This document shows, piece after piece, positions 7,922 through 16,235 of a stretch of 64,000 nt of DNA (positions within the stretch are counted from its first letter, which is position 1; each line of letters begins with the position of its first letter). The DNA comes from CADEDH01 sp039201605 (lineage in GTDB: Bacteria; Actinomycetota; Acidimicrobiia; Acidimicrobiales; SZUA-35): NCBI GenBank assembly GCA_039201605.1, contig JBCCRO010000018.1, positions 1-64,000 on the forward strand, in the 5' to 3' direction. The notes under the pieces are model-generated. The model saw nothing but the letters and a program-made list of their open reading frames with translations. It was not told the DNA's origin and ran no database searches. The position numbers were made by a program, and so were the translations under genes.

Positions 7922-7943
7922 GGTTCCCGACCACGTGGGAACC
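7922..7943. terminator. Second hairpin, 7-bp stem
   Basis: GGTTCCC and GGGAACC enclose an 8-nt loop just downstream of the minus-strand ACT-domain gene, which ends at 7966. Together with 7830-7855 this gives one hairpin for each of the two convergent genes. Confidence 0.5.
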
Positions 7944-7965
7944 AGTGGGCCGGGGTCGGCCATGA

Positions 7966-8721
7966 TCAGACGCGCTGCTCGATGATGTCGGCCACGGTGT
8001 CGGGCACGGGCGGAAGCGGCGTCTCGTGCCGGTTGCCCAGCGCCGGATGGGCCAGCATCGACCGCATCCGTCCCCGCTCGACCAGGCGGTTCCACCAGGT
8101 ACCGGCGAGGCGGGCCACCACCGCTGCCCGACGCCGCTCGGCCGCCCGAAAGGGGGCATCGGGTCGGCCGAGCAGCAGCGTGACGTCTGCCGAGGGCACC
8201 GGCAGGCGCTCAACGAACAACGAGGGACCTACAGCGGAGGTGCCCTCGACCACGTGAGCCAACGTGGCGAGTTGTTCGTCGTCGGGAACGGGACCGGCGG
8301 CGGCCGGAATCAGACCATGGGCGTCGACGACGGCGACCCACTCCGCCCGCACGGTGCGACGGATGTGGGTGCACAGTGACCACAGCAGCTCGTCGGCGCT
8401 CTCGGCGCCGAGAAGCACCGACGCCACCTCGAAGGCGGCGAGCTGGGGATCGTGAGGAGTGCAGTCGGCCGAGACGACGTCGTCCACGCTGACGCCGTCG
8501 ACCTCGGCCAACTCCCGGACTAGGAGATGCACAAGATCCGGGCTTGGAAGCTGAACCACGAGTTCGTCCGTTACCCGGCCGTCTCGTTGCTCCAGGATCT
8601 CGATGCCGACCAGATCGCCGCGCACTGCGCCGATCCGGGTGGCCACGGCTCCCAGAGCACCAGGGCGGTCGGGCAGCTGAACACGGACGATGTACCGGGC
8701 TCCACCAGACACTTCCACCAT
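7966..8721 (-). CDS. ACT-domain protein
   Basis: 251 residues. The N-terminus is an ACT domain (RYIVRVQLPDRPGALGAVATRIG then a second strand-helix unit ending near residue 80), the fold that binds amino acids and regulates metabolic enzymes. The C-terminal two thirds has a GAF-like alternation of strands and helices (LWSLCTHIRRTVRAEWVAVVD) but no catalytic motif. It is therefore likely a regulatory or sensory protein. ATG 8721 has TAGCGT 7 nt upstream (leaderless type). No enzyme neighbour identifies its target. Confidence 0.7.
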   Translation of the reverse strand: MVEVSGGARYIVRVQLPDRPGALGAVATRIGAVRGDLVGIEILEQRDGRVTDELVVQLPSPDLVHLLVRELAEVDGVSVDDVVSADCTPHDPQLAAFEVASVLLGAESADELLWSLCTHIRRTVRAEWVAVVDAHGLIPAAAGPVPDDEQLATLAHVVEGTSAVGPSLFVERLPVPSADVTLLLGRPDAPFRAAERRRAAVVARLAGTWWNRLVERGRMRSMLAHPALGNRHETPLPPVPDTVADIIEQRV

Positions 8722-8794
8722 GCCGATGACGCTAACGATGAGGTGTGAATGGCATGTTTCGGGCCAACGAACGCCGTGTCACGGTGAACGCACG

Positions 8795-8819
8795 GAGCGG
8801 GCCGCGGGCCCGCCCGCTC
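8795..8819 (-). terminator. Hairpin terminator, 8-bp stem
   Basis: GAGCGGGC pairs with GCCCGCTC around a 9-nt loop and overlaps the stop codon of the minus-strand acetyltransferase gene ending at 8818. It probably terminates that gene before the ACT-domain gene. Confidence 0.5.
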
Positions 8820-9849
8820 ACAGCCGTGCCGCCACCTCGTCGAGCGGTGCCTGCCAGGCCCGGTACACGTGGTGGGGGGCGAAGCCCATGTCGACGTTGA
8901 TCGACAGCATCCACGGGTTGCTCTGGGCGTTGAAGGTCTCGACCACGGTCACCTCGGGGTGGGCGGCCTGCACCTGCTGGAAGTTGGCGGCCTTCAGCCA
9001 GCGACCGAGCCGTCGACCGCGGTGATCGGCCAGCACACCGGTGTCGTCCTGGTAGGCCACCTGAGGCCGATCCTCGTGGACGAGGATGGCCGACAGCCCG
9101 GCCGGGGCGCCGTCGGGGGCGAGCACCAGCGACCGATACACCCGGAACCCGGCCGCGGCCGAGGCCTCGTCGTCCTTGCGCTGGGCCACGGTGTCGAGCT
9201 GGGTCCGGTGGTATTCGAAGTCGTCGAGCGGGGCGTCGTCCATGGCCATCTCGGCCGCGCACCAGGCCTCGGCCACCTCCTCGGGGCACACGCCCTCCCA
9301 CTGCACCAACCGGTAGCCGGGAGCATGATCGGGGGCGGCGGCCACCCATCGGTCGAGCAGATCGGCGTCGATGTCGGCCACCGTTGCCCGGGAACAACGC
9401 TCGTCCTGCTTGTGGAGCAGCCCGTAACGGGCGCACATGGCCTCCGCCGCCTCGACCTCGATCTCGGCGCACGGATAAGTGGCCAGCGAGTTCTGACCGA
9501 TGGCGACCAACTCGGGGACGGCCTTGGCGACCAGCGCCGTGCCGACGCCGGTTCGGCGATGGGCCGGGTCGACCAACAGCTCGAGCAGGGCCAGCTGGAA
9601 CTCGTCCCCGGCGTCGGACTCGGTGTTGGCCCAGGCCATCCCCACCGGCTCGCCGTCGCGCTCGGCCAGCCACACCAGGTGCTGCTTGCGGGGGTGAGGG
9701 CCGAACAGGAACCAGGCGATCTCCCGCCGGGGGCGGGGCGGGTCGCCCGGGTCGCGCACGGCGTCGTCGGCGTGCTGCAGGGCGAGCACCGCTTCGAACG
9801 CGGCCGGGTCGTCGGCGGGAAGGGCCAGGCGGCGGACGTCGACGGTCAT
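8818..9849 (-). CDS. Two-domain GNAT acetyltransferase (mycothiol-synthase-like layout)
   Basis: 343 residues with two tandem GNAT domains. The N-terminal domain has the acetyl-CoA loop region LLVDPAHRRTGVGTALV (about residues 92-108). The C-terminal domain has VLADHRGRRLGRWLKAANF (about 270-288) followed by NAQSNPWMLSINVDMGF, typical of the second lobe of MshD-like and related double-GNAT enzymes. It acts in the cytoplasm and transfers an acetyl group to an unknown amine. The family also includes antibiotic-modifying enzymes, so I do not assign MshD. It is divergent from the DUF1996 gene at 10026. Confidence 0.75.
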   Translation of the reverse strand: MTVDVRRLALPADDPAAFEAVLALQHADDAVRDPGDPPRPRREIAWFLFGPHPRKQHLVWLAERDGEPVGMAWANTESDAGDEFQLALLELLVDPAHRRTGVGTALVAKAVPELVAIGQNSLATYPCAEIEVEAAEAMCARYGLLHKQDERCSRATVADIDADLLDRWVAAAPDHAPGYRLVQWEGVCPEEVAEAWCAAEMAMDDAPLDDFEYHRTQLDTVAQRKDDEASAAAGFRVYRSLVLAPDGAPAGLSAILVHEDRPQVAYQDDTGVLADHRGRRLGRWLKAANFQQVQAAHPEVTVVETFNAQSNPWMLSINVDMGFAPHHVYRAWQAPLDEVAARL

Positions 9850-9899
9850 CCCAGTACTGCAGTCCGTCGGGCTCGTGCTTGTCGAGCGAGTTTCCGAAC

Positions 9900-9923
9900 C
9901 GGAGGGGATTTCTTTTCCCTCCG
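9900..9923. other. Hairpin in the divergent gap before the DUF1996 gene
   Basis: CGGAGGG and CCCTCCG form a 7-bp stem around a T-rich 10-nt loop, 51-74 nt upstream of the minus GNAT start and about 100 nt upstream of the plus DUF1996 start. It could be a leader hairpin or a protein site. GAACC just before it looks like part of an ECF -35 box, but no matching -10 sits at the right distance. Confidence 0.35.
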
Positions 9924-10025
9924 CGTGTCCTTTCCGGGCTCGGCTCCGTTCTTACCGCCGTCATCCCCCACCGACCGTCACCGGGACGACCGGAGACGTC
10001 GCCGATCCCAGGAAGCTGATCCGAC

Positions 10026-11654
10026 ATGCGCCGCCTCGCGTCACCACAGAGCCCACTCCGACTGACCGTCATCGGGCTCGTTCTCGCCGTACTGCTTTTT
10101 ACCGGGCTGGCCGTCTGGCCGACCCAGGGCGAAGGCCCCGGCCTCCTCTCCCCGACCACACCGGCCGGAGCCCTCGAAATCGACGGCGACGCCCTCGACG
10201 AGTTGGAGGCCCGCCTCACGTCGAGTGTCGACGACCCCGACCTCGTCGCCTTCATCGAGCAGTGGTTCGCCATCCTCCGAGTGCTGTGGCAACAGCTCGC
10301 CGGTGAGCCCCCGACCCTCGTCTCCACCCCGCCGGCGGGGGCACCGGCGCCGGCGGACGAGCCACCCCCGGCAGTGGAGGCGCCGATGCCGCCGACGGTG
10401 AAACCGGCGGAGGATCCCGCCCCGGCGACACCGACACCCGCCGCGCCGGCCGCCGCCGACGGCGCTCCCCCCACGGAGACGCCCGCCGTCCCGGCCACCG
10501 CCGAGCCGACGTCGGCGCCGTCGACGAAAAACCCTGCACCGGCGGTCCCGACCGCCGCCGATGAGGCCCCGGCCACCCCGGCAACCCCGGTCTCCCCGGC
10601 CCCGAACGGTCATGCTCACCACGAGCAGCCCCCGACCTCGGCCACCGCCTCGCCGCAGGCACCGGCGGCGCCCACCCCGCTGTGGCGGGTCACCGTCGGA
10701 AGCAACCGCCAGTCGACCTTCGACAACTCGGCGGCTCCCGGGGCCGGGTCCGCCCACGGGGTCCGCATCTACTGCACGGTCTCCCACTTCTCCCACGACG
10801 ACCCGATCGTGTTCCCGAACCAGCCCGGCCGAGCACACGCCCACATGTTCTGGGGTAACACCGAGACCAACGCCTACAGCACCGGCGCCAGCATCGCCGA
10901 CTCGGGCGGATCGAGCTGCGAGGGCGGCACCAACAACCGCTCCGGTTACTGGACCCCCGCGGTGTTCAACGCCGCAGGCGAGGCCGTCGTCCCCGAGACG
11001 ATCTTCATCTACTACAAGAGCTTCTTCCGGTCGGACGTCGGCTCTGACCGCACCAGCATCAAGCCCATCCCCAACGGGCTGGAGATGCTGGCCAGTCGGA
11101 ACGTGCCGGGCGCCGGTAGCTACCACTTCAAGGTCGGCGGTCACGACAACCGGCTTTCGCTGGACGTCAGCTTCCCCCAGTGCGTGGCCGTCGACGGCGA
11201 CGGGGAACCGATCCTGTCGAGCGGCGACAACGTGTCGCACCTGGCCTACAGCGACGCTCGCACCGCCAGCAACTGCCCGGCGTCGCACCCCTATCGCATC
11301 CCCGGCCTCAGCTTCGTGCTCTCCTACGACATCGACCCGGACAGTGACTGGTCGTTGTCGTCCGACGACGGCGCGGCCAAGGGTTCGACCCTGCACGCCG
11401 ACTACGTCGCCGGCTGGGACGACACCAGCATGAACCTCCTGGTCGAGTGCAACGTCCTGGAGCGGCGCAACTGCGGGTTCGACGGCGGACGGGGCCAGCT
11501 CCCCGAGCGGTTCATGACCCCGGACGGCGACCGGATCCACCGCAACAGCGTCCAGCTGGAGCCGGATGCCGATCGCACCCCGTTCGGGGCATCGATCCCG
11601 GCCTTCGCCTCCGGCCAGGGCCACGGCCACGGCCACGGCCACGGCCACGGATGA
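10026..11654 (+). CDS. Membrane-anchored DUF1996-domain protein with His-Gly tail
   Basis: 542 residues. An N-terminal hydrophobic segment (residues 11-30, LRLTVIGLVLAVLLFTGLAV) is an uncleaved anchor or signal. A Pro/Ala-rich extracellular linker (about 95-215) precedes a DUF1996-like domain (about 218-525). The domain keeps the family pattern H-x-H-x-F-x-G-N as HAHMFWGN at 271-278, plus several cysteines. The protein ends in GQGHGHGHGHGHG, encoded by five GGCCAC repeats. DUF1996 proteins are secreted proteins of fungi and actinobacteria with unknown biochemistry; the histidines suggest metal binding (inference). The next gene encodes a sigma factor fused to a diverged copy of the same domain, including a near-identical CGFDGGRGQLPERF motif, so the two are likely functionally linked. 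Confidence 0.8.
   Translation: MRRLASPQSPLRLTVIGLVLAVLLFTGLAVWPTQGEGPGLLSPTTPAGALEIDGDALDELEARLTSSVDDPDLVAFIEQWFAILRVLWQQLAGEPPTLVSTPPAGAPAPADEPPPAVEAPMPPTVKPAEDPAPATPTPAAPAAADGAPPTETPAVPATAEPTSAPSTKNPAPAVPTAADEAPATPATPVSPAPNGHAHHEQPPTSATASPQAPAAPTPLWRVTVGSNRQSTFDNSAAPGAGSAHGVRIYCTVSHFSHDDPIVFPNQPGRAHAHMFWGNTETNAYSTGASIADSGGSSCEGGTNNRSGYWTPAVFNAAGEAVVPETIFIYYKSFFRSDVGSDRTSIKPIPNGLEMLASRNVPGAGSYHFKVGGHDNRLSLDVSFPQCVAVDGDGEPILSSGDNVSHLAYSDARTASNCPASHPYRIPGLSFVLSYDIDPDSDWSLSSDDGAAKGSTLHADYVAGWDDTSMNLLVECNVLERRNCGFDGGRGQLPERFMTPDGDRIHRNSVQLEPDADRTPFGASIPAFASGQGHGHGHGHGHG
11619..11648 (+). repeat. Five tandem GGCCAC hexamers encoding (Gly-His)5
   Basis: The 3' end of the DUF1996 gene contains five perfect GGCCAC units, giving an alternating Gly-His tail right before the stop. 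Such tails often bind Ni, Cu or Zn. The repeat is prone to expansion or contraction by slippage, so tail length may vary among strains. Confidence 0.8.
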
Positions 11655-11729
11655 GCGACCGCCGAGCTGAGCGGCATGTCGAGCCGAGGTCGATGGCGGG
11701 CGACGGAGCCAACTCCTAGGTTGGTGCCG

Positions 11730-13481
11730 ATGCAAGCGGCCCAACGCAGGCGCAAGCCCGCCCGGAACCTCGTGGCGTCGGCCTGGGGGTCGACCGACGC
11801 CGTCATCGAGCTCCTGGCCGACGTCGCCGCCGACGACGAGGCGGCCGTCGAGAGGATCGTGCGGTCGTACCTCCCGCGCCTCGCCACCTTCGTCCGCTAC
11901 CGCGGGGCCAACGACCCCGACGGCATCGCCGACCTCGTGCTGTCGTCGGTCCTCCACCGCCTCGACGAGCTTGAGTTCACCACCGAGGCCGAGTTCTGGG
12001 CATACCTCTGCCTCTCGGCCCGCTCGCGGATCATCGACGAGCACCGGGCGGCGCGCCCCCTCGAACTGGTCGGCGATCCCCTCGACGTCGACGACGTCGG
12101 ACCGGGCCGGTCCCGGTTCGACGAGCAGATCGTGACCGAGCAGTACGTCGCCGAGCTCCTGTCGCCCCTCACCGCGGACCAGCGAACCGTCCTCGAACTC
12201 CGGTTCCTCGACGACCTCTCCATCGAGGAGACCGCACTCCGAACCGGCTTGACGAAAGGGGCGGTCAAGGGCCTGCAACGCCGGGCGATCCACGCCATCC
12301 TCGCCGCCGTCGGCGTGCTGGTGGTGATCGTGGCCCTCCGCGCCGCCGGGGGCGAACAGACGGTCGACGACGGCCCCGCCGACCAGGGCGTCCCGGACAG
12401 CAATGAGGCGCCGATCGAGCTACCGACCCCGGGTCCCCCGACGGACGGGCCCGATGCCCCGATCGACACCGACAACGGCGTCGGGATGATCGGCGAGCCC
12501 GCCGGTGGCGCCGACGGCACCATCGGCGACCCGGCGGACGGCGACGACACCACGAGCCGGTATCGACCGACCGTCATCACGGCGGGGACGACGGGCACCA
12601 CGGAGTTCGACGCCTCCGCCACATCGAGCTCGCTCAGCCGCCACGGCGTCCGCATCTACTGCGTGGCCTCCCACCTGCGCTACGGCGACCCCCTGACCGA
12701 CGACCCGCCCGACGCCGCCCCCCTCACCCTTCACTGGGGCAACACGGCCCCGTCATCGACGGCGGCGCCGTCGGCGGACACCGAGGCCGGTACCTGCGAG
12801 GGCGGCGTCGTCGACCGATCGTGGTACTGGATGCCCGCCGTGTTCGACGACGCCGATCGATTCGTGCTGCCCGAACACATCCGGGTCGAGTTCAAGGCGT
12901 TCGGCGACGCCGCCTTCGATCGGGAGACGCTGCGAACGGTCCCGACCGGCCTGGAACTCTTCGCCGACGGCCGAGTGGAGGGCCACGAACCCCGACACGG
13001 CAGCAGCGGATCCGCCGGCGGACGGGTCGAACTGGCGATCCACTTCCCGTCGTGCGTGGCCGTCGACGCCGGCGGCCGGCCGATCCTGAGCAGCCCCGAC
13101 GGCGGCCACCTGTCCTACGACGAGCCCGGGTCGGCCGACAACTGCCCCGAGCTGCACCCCTACCGGATCCCGACCATCAGCTTCATCCTCGAGTACGACC
13201 TCCCGGCCGACAGCGCCTGGTACCTGGCCGGCGGCTCCAGCGACGACCGTCGTCCGACCGGCGGGCTGGTGGCGGCGTGGAACGAGGACACGATGGCGGC
13301 CGCCGTGCGGTGCGTTCGCCAGGCCCTGGTGAACTGCGGCTTCGACGGCGGTCGGGGCCAACTCCCCGAGCGGTTCCTCAGCCCCGACGGCATCGTGCTC
13401 TACGAGGACAGCGTGACCCTGGCCGCCGGGGTCGATCGCACCCCGTTCGGCCCGTCGCCGGCACCCGTCCTCGGACCCTGA
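11730..13481 (+). CDS. Membrane-tethered ECF-like sigma factor fused to a DUF1996-like external domain
   Basis: 583 residues from ATG 11730, chosen for TAGGTT 7 nt upstream; an in-frame ATG at 11676 adds 18 basic residues. Residues 33-108 look like sigma region 2 (ERIVRSYLPRLATFVRYRG ... FWAYLCLSARSRIIDEHR). Residues 143-190 are region 4 with its helix-turn-helix (LTADQRTVLELRFLDDLS, then IEETALRTGLTKGAVKGLQR). A transmembrane helix follows with almost no gap (188-206, HAILAAVGVLVVIVALRA). Then come an acidic Gly/Asp/Pro linker (207-290) and a domain (about 300-583) paralogous to the neighbour's DUF1996 (SRHGVRIYCVASH, CGFDGGRGQLPERF). The HxH of the neighbour is replaced (LTLHWGN at 332-338). 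The expected topology is sigma inside, sensor domain outside. Fusion and order are seen directly; signalling by binding or proteolysis is inference. Confidence 0.8.
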   Translation: MQAAQRRRKPARNLVASAWGSTDAVIELLADVAADDEAAVERIVRSYLPRLATFVRYRGANDPDGIADLVLSSVLHRLDELEFTTEAEFWAYLCLSARSRIIDEHRAARPLELVGDPLDVDDVGPGRSRFDEQIVTEQYVAELLSPLTADQRTVLELRFLDDLSIEETALRTGLTKGAVKGLQRRAIHAILAAVGVLVVIVALRAAGGEQTVDDGPADQGVPDSNEAPIELPTPGPPTDGPDAPIDTDNGVGMIGEPAGGADGTIGDPADGDDTTSRYRPTVITAGTTGTTEFDASATSSSLSRHGVRIYCVASHLRYGDPLTDDPPDAAPLTLHWGNTAPSSTAAPSADTEAGTCEGGVVDRSWYWMPAVFDDADRFVLPEHIRVEFKAFGDAAFDRETLRTVPTGLELFADGRVEGHEPRHGSSGSAGGRVELAIHFPSCVAVDAGGRPILSSPDGGHLSYDEPGSADNCPELHPYRIPTISFILEYDLPADSAWYLAGGSSDDRRPTGGLVAAWNEDTMAAAVRCVRQALVNCGFDGGRGQLPERFLSPDGIVLYEDSVTLAAGVDRTPFGPSPAPVLGP

Positions 13482-13600
13482 ACGGCGGCGTAGACCGCGA
13501 CCGCGACGGCCGAGGCAGCGTCACCTGACGCGCCGGGCCGGGCGGCGCCGGTCGTCGCTCCGGGCGGGGCGTCGCCGGGCCGAGCCGAGCGGGGCCCGGG

Positions 13601-14029
13601 TCAGCTCTGAGGGACGTGCTCGTCGTGGCCGAGGTCGGCGAGCGCCTTGCGCAACTCGTCGGCGACGGCGTCGAGATCGGCTGCGTCGACGGACGGATCG
13701 GCGTTGCGGAAGTCGAGCTCGGCCATCGTGTTCATCGGCACGACGTGGAGGTGGGTGTGGGGCACCTCGAAGCCGGCGATCATCAGCCCGATCCGCTCGC
13801 AGGTCACCACGCTCTGCTGGGCTCGACCGACCTCGCGGGCGACGACCATCAGGTGGGCGCTGGTGACGGCATCGAGGTCCACCCAGTGGTCGACCTCCTG
13901 CTTGGGGATCACCAGGCAGTGGCCCCGATGGAGGGGGCGGATGTCGACCATGACCACACACGTCTCGTCGTCCCAGACGAGACGACCAGGGATATCACCG
14001 GCAATGATGCGGGAGAAGATCGATGCCAT
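13601..14029 (-). CDS. HIT-family nucleotide hydrolase/transferase
   Basis: 142 residues, the usual HIT length. The catalytic histidine triad is present as HTHLHVV (His 91, 93, 95), after the nucleotide-binding strands (VVMVDIRPLHRGHCLVIPKQE). HIT proteins cleave the phosphate-alpha bond of nucleoside derivatives such as AMP-lysine or ApppA; the physiological substrate is not predictable. ATG 14029 has TAGTCT exactly 6 nt upstream and no Shine-Dalgarno, so it appears leaderless. It is convergent with the sigma-fusion gene. Confidence 0.88.
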   Translation of the reverse strand: MASIFSRIIAGDIPGRLVWDDETCVVMVDIRPLHRGHCLVIPKQEVDHWVDLDAVTSAHLMVVAREVGRAQQSVVTCERIGLMIAGFEVPHTHLHVVPMNTMAELDFRNADPSVDAADLDAVADELRKALADLGHDEHVPQS

Positions 14030-14145
14030 GGCCCGAGACTAGGGCCTACATGCGGATTTTGCAGCGGACGGTCAGCCGTTCTCGTCGGTTGGTTCCCCGT
14101 GTGGCCCGGTTCGACCGACGGCGGCGGGGGCGCCATGCTGGCTCG

Positions 14146-14955
14146 ATGCCCGACGACCCGATCGACCCCGACCAGCCCTCCTCCCCCACCCTCTACTCGG
14201 TGGCGGCCGGGGTGGCCACCATCGCCCTCAACCGCCCCGAGCGGAAGAACTCGATGTCGGCCGAGCTGATGAACGGCCTCGACGACGACCTGGCTCGGGC
14301 CGAGGCCGACGAGGCGGTGCGGGTGATCGTGTTGACCAACGTCGGCAACACGTTCTGCGCCGGCGCCGACCTGAAGGCCGATCGCCCCGGCGGTGCCGAC
14401 GAACCCCGGGTGTCGCTGCCCGATCTCCTCACCCGGATCATGGCCTGCCCCAAGCCGGTGGTCGGTCGGATCGACGGCCACGCAACCGGCGGTGGCGTGG
14501 GCCTGGTTGCGGCCTGCGACCTGTCGATCATGCGCGACGACGCCAAGATCGGGTTCACCGAGGTCCGGATCGGGGTGGCCCCCGCCGTGATCTCGGTGGT
14601 CTGCCTCCCCAAGATGAACCGGTCCGACGCCATGGAGCTGTTCCTGACCGGCGACCGCATCACCCCGGCCCGGGCCGCCGAGGTGGGTCTGATCACGGCC
14701 GCCACCGCCCCCGACGACCTCGACGAGACGCTGGCCCACTACCTCGACATGCTGGTGCGAGGCGGGCCGTCGGCGTTGTCGGCGGCCAAGGATCTCGTCA
14801 ACCGGGTGCCGGTGATGGCGCAGGAGGAGGCGTTCGCCTGGACCGCAGCCCGGTCACAGGCGTTGTTCACCGGCCCGGAAGCGGCGGAGGGCATCGCCGC
14901 CTTCCGGGACCGGCGAGATCCGTCGTGGGTGCCCGACGCCGAACCGCGCCCGTAG
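14146..14955 (+). CDS. Enoyl-CoA hydratase/isomerase family protein
   Basis: 269 residues, the normal length for a crotonase. The first oxyanion-hole segment NTFCAGADLKADRPGG and the second GHATGGGVGLVAACDLSI are clear, as are the start ATIALNRPERKNSMSAEL and FTEVRIGVAPAVIS near the catalytic glutamate position. It probably hydrates or isomerises enoyl-CoA esters in fatty-acid or ring-product beta-oxidation. It stands alone, so the exact substrate is unknown. The start at ATG 14146 excludes an Arg-rich upstream extension. Confidence 0.88.
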   Translation: MPDDPIDPDQPSSPTLYSVAAGVATIALNRPERKNSMSAELMNGLDDDLARAEADEAVRVIVLTNVGNTFCAGADLKADRPGGADEPRVSLPDLLTRIMACPKPVVGRIDGHATGGGVGLVAACDLSIMRDDAKIGFTEVRIGVAPAVISVVCLPKMNRSDAMELFLTGDRITPARAAEVGLITAATAPDDLDETLAHYLDMLVRGGPSALSAAKDLVNRVPVMAQEEAFAWTAARSQALFTGPEAAEGIAAFRDRRDPSWVPDAEPRP

Positions 14956-14996
14956 GCGCCACGTTCGGGCCACGAGGCCGTTCGTCGAGGTCGACC

Positions 14997-15182
14997 TCAG
15001 TCGATGTCGGGGTAGATCGACGGCGGCGGGCCGGGCATACCGGGACCGCCACAGACCCAGCAGGACGAGTCGGCTCGTCCGGTCCAGGCCACCTCGCACG
15101 GCAGACAGCTCATGCGGAGACCGACCCGTCGGGACCGGGGCACGATCGTATTGGCGGCGCGGAGACCGGGAGTGCTGCTCAC
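14997..15182 (-). CDS. Small cysteine-rich zinc-ribbon-like protein
   Basis: 61 residues from GTG 15182, or about 39 from an internal ATG giving MSCLPCEVAW. The cysteine spacing CLPC ... CWVCG makes a compact zinc-knuckle candidate, followed by a Pro-rich tail (GPGMPGPPPSIYPDID). The frame is short but has good actinobacterial codon bias. I recall similar CLPC/CWxCG miniproteins in Actinobacteria, of unknown function. Confidence 0.5.
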   Translation of the reverse strand: MSSTPGLRAANTIVPRSRRVGLRMSCLPCEVAWTGRADSSCWVCGGPGMPGPPPSIYPDID

Positions 15183-15250
15183 CTAGTGGTTATCGACCTC
15201 GACCGGCCGAACCTGAGGATGTGAGCCCACCGCCGGGGTGAGCTCGGTCG

Positions 15251-16030
15251 TCAGATGCGACGACCGAGGTGGGCCACCGTCGACATCCCGATGGTGACCG
15301 TGCCCCCGAACTCGGCGACCAGGGCTGCCACACCCGACATCAGCTCGGATCGATGCTCGATGGGCAGCATCCGGTGATCGGAGCCGCTGCACAGCCAGCC
15401 GATGAGGTTGGCGGCGTCGAGCGTTCGGCGCCAGCGGTGCTCGATGCGCTCCCACTCGTCGAACCGGGTGGTGGCCGACTCGGGCTCGGCCAGCGGGTCG
15501 AACCGGCGGGACTTGTTGCCCGGGATCATCGGTTCGAGGCCCGGAGCGAGCTCACGGTAGAGCTGTTCCAGCGCGGCGCCGAACATCCCCTGCTCCGAGC
15601 GGGGATGATGCCACAGCAGGGCCAACGTGCCGTCGGGCATCAGGGCGTCGGCCACGATGTCGTAGCCGATGTGGGGATCGACCCAGTGCCACGACTGGGC
15701 GGCCACGGCCAGGTGGTACGACTGGGCGGGAAGCCGCGCCATCTCCAGGGTGGCGTGCTCGACGTCGACCGGGCTGTCGCCGCAGTTCACCGAGAGCACG
15801 GCGGCCATCCGCCGGTCGGGCTCGATGGCGTGGACCCGGCGTCCGAGCACGGTCAGGGCCTTGGTGGCCTTGCCGGTGCCGGCCCCGATCTCGAGGACGG
15901 GCACCTCGGGACCCGACCGCTCGACGACGTCCTCGAGCAGCTCCCGGGGGTAGGCGGGGCGAAAACGGTCGTAGCTGGCGGCGTCATCACCGAAGATCTG
16001 CGCCTGCTGGCGTGGGTACGGCTCGGTCAC
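15251..16030 (-). CDS. Class I SAM-dependent methyltransferase
   Basis: 259 residues from GTG 16030, preferred because AGGAG sits 5 nt upstream; a longer frame to 16093 adds a low-complexity N-terminus. Motif I VLEIGAGTGKATKAL binds SAM, followed by an acidic strand end (HAIEPDRRM) and a motif near LAVAAQSWHWVDP that is typical of the methyltransferase_11/25 group often annotated as UbiE- or Tam-like. It methylates an unknown small molecule in the cytoplasm. No operon partners. Confidence 0.8.
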   Translation of the reverse strand: MTEPYPRQQAQIFGDDAASYDRFRPAYPRELLEDVVERSGPEVPVLEIGAGTGKATKALTVLGRRVHAIEPDRRMAAVLSVNCGDSPVDVEHATLEMARLPAQSYHLAVAAQSWHWVDPHIGYDIVADALMPDGTLALLWHHPRSEQGMFGAALEQLYRELAPGLEPMIPGNKSRRFDPLAEPESATTRFDEWERIEHRWRRTLDAANLIGWLCSGSDHRMLPIEHRSELMSGVAALVAEFGGTVTIGMSTVAHLGRRI

Positions 16031-16235
16031 CGACGCTCCTACCGACGAGGTGTGTCCGTTCGTGGATGGCTCAGGCCCGCTCACCGCCCCCAACGGTACG
16101 CCCTCGGACGGGTAGTTTCACCCCACCCCGCGCAGGCGGGCTCAACCTTTGTGCAACAACCATCGGCCACACTCGACTCCATCAGAGCCAGGCGGGTGTG
16201 TGACTGAGGGATCAGGCACCCCCTGGCTTCTGTCG

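Noticed and set aside
11676..11729. Upstream ATG at 11676 as start of the sigma-fusion
   Set aside because: It would add 18 basic residues and lacks the TAGGTT box that precedes the ATG at 11730. It cannot be fully excluded.
10041..12293. A 750-codon minus-strand frame opposite the DUF1996 and sigma-fusion genes
   Set aside because: It is Arg/Gly/Val-rich without motifs, while the plus strand has clear domains in both genes.
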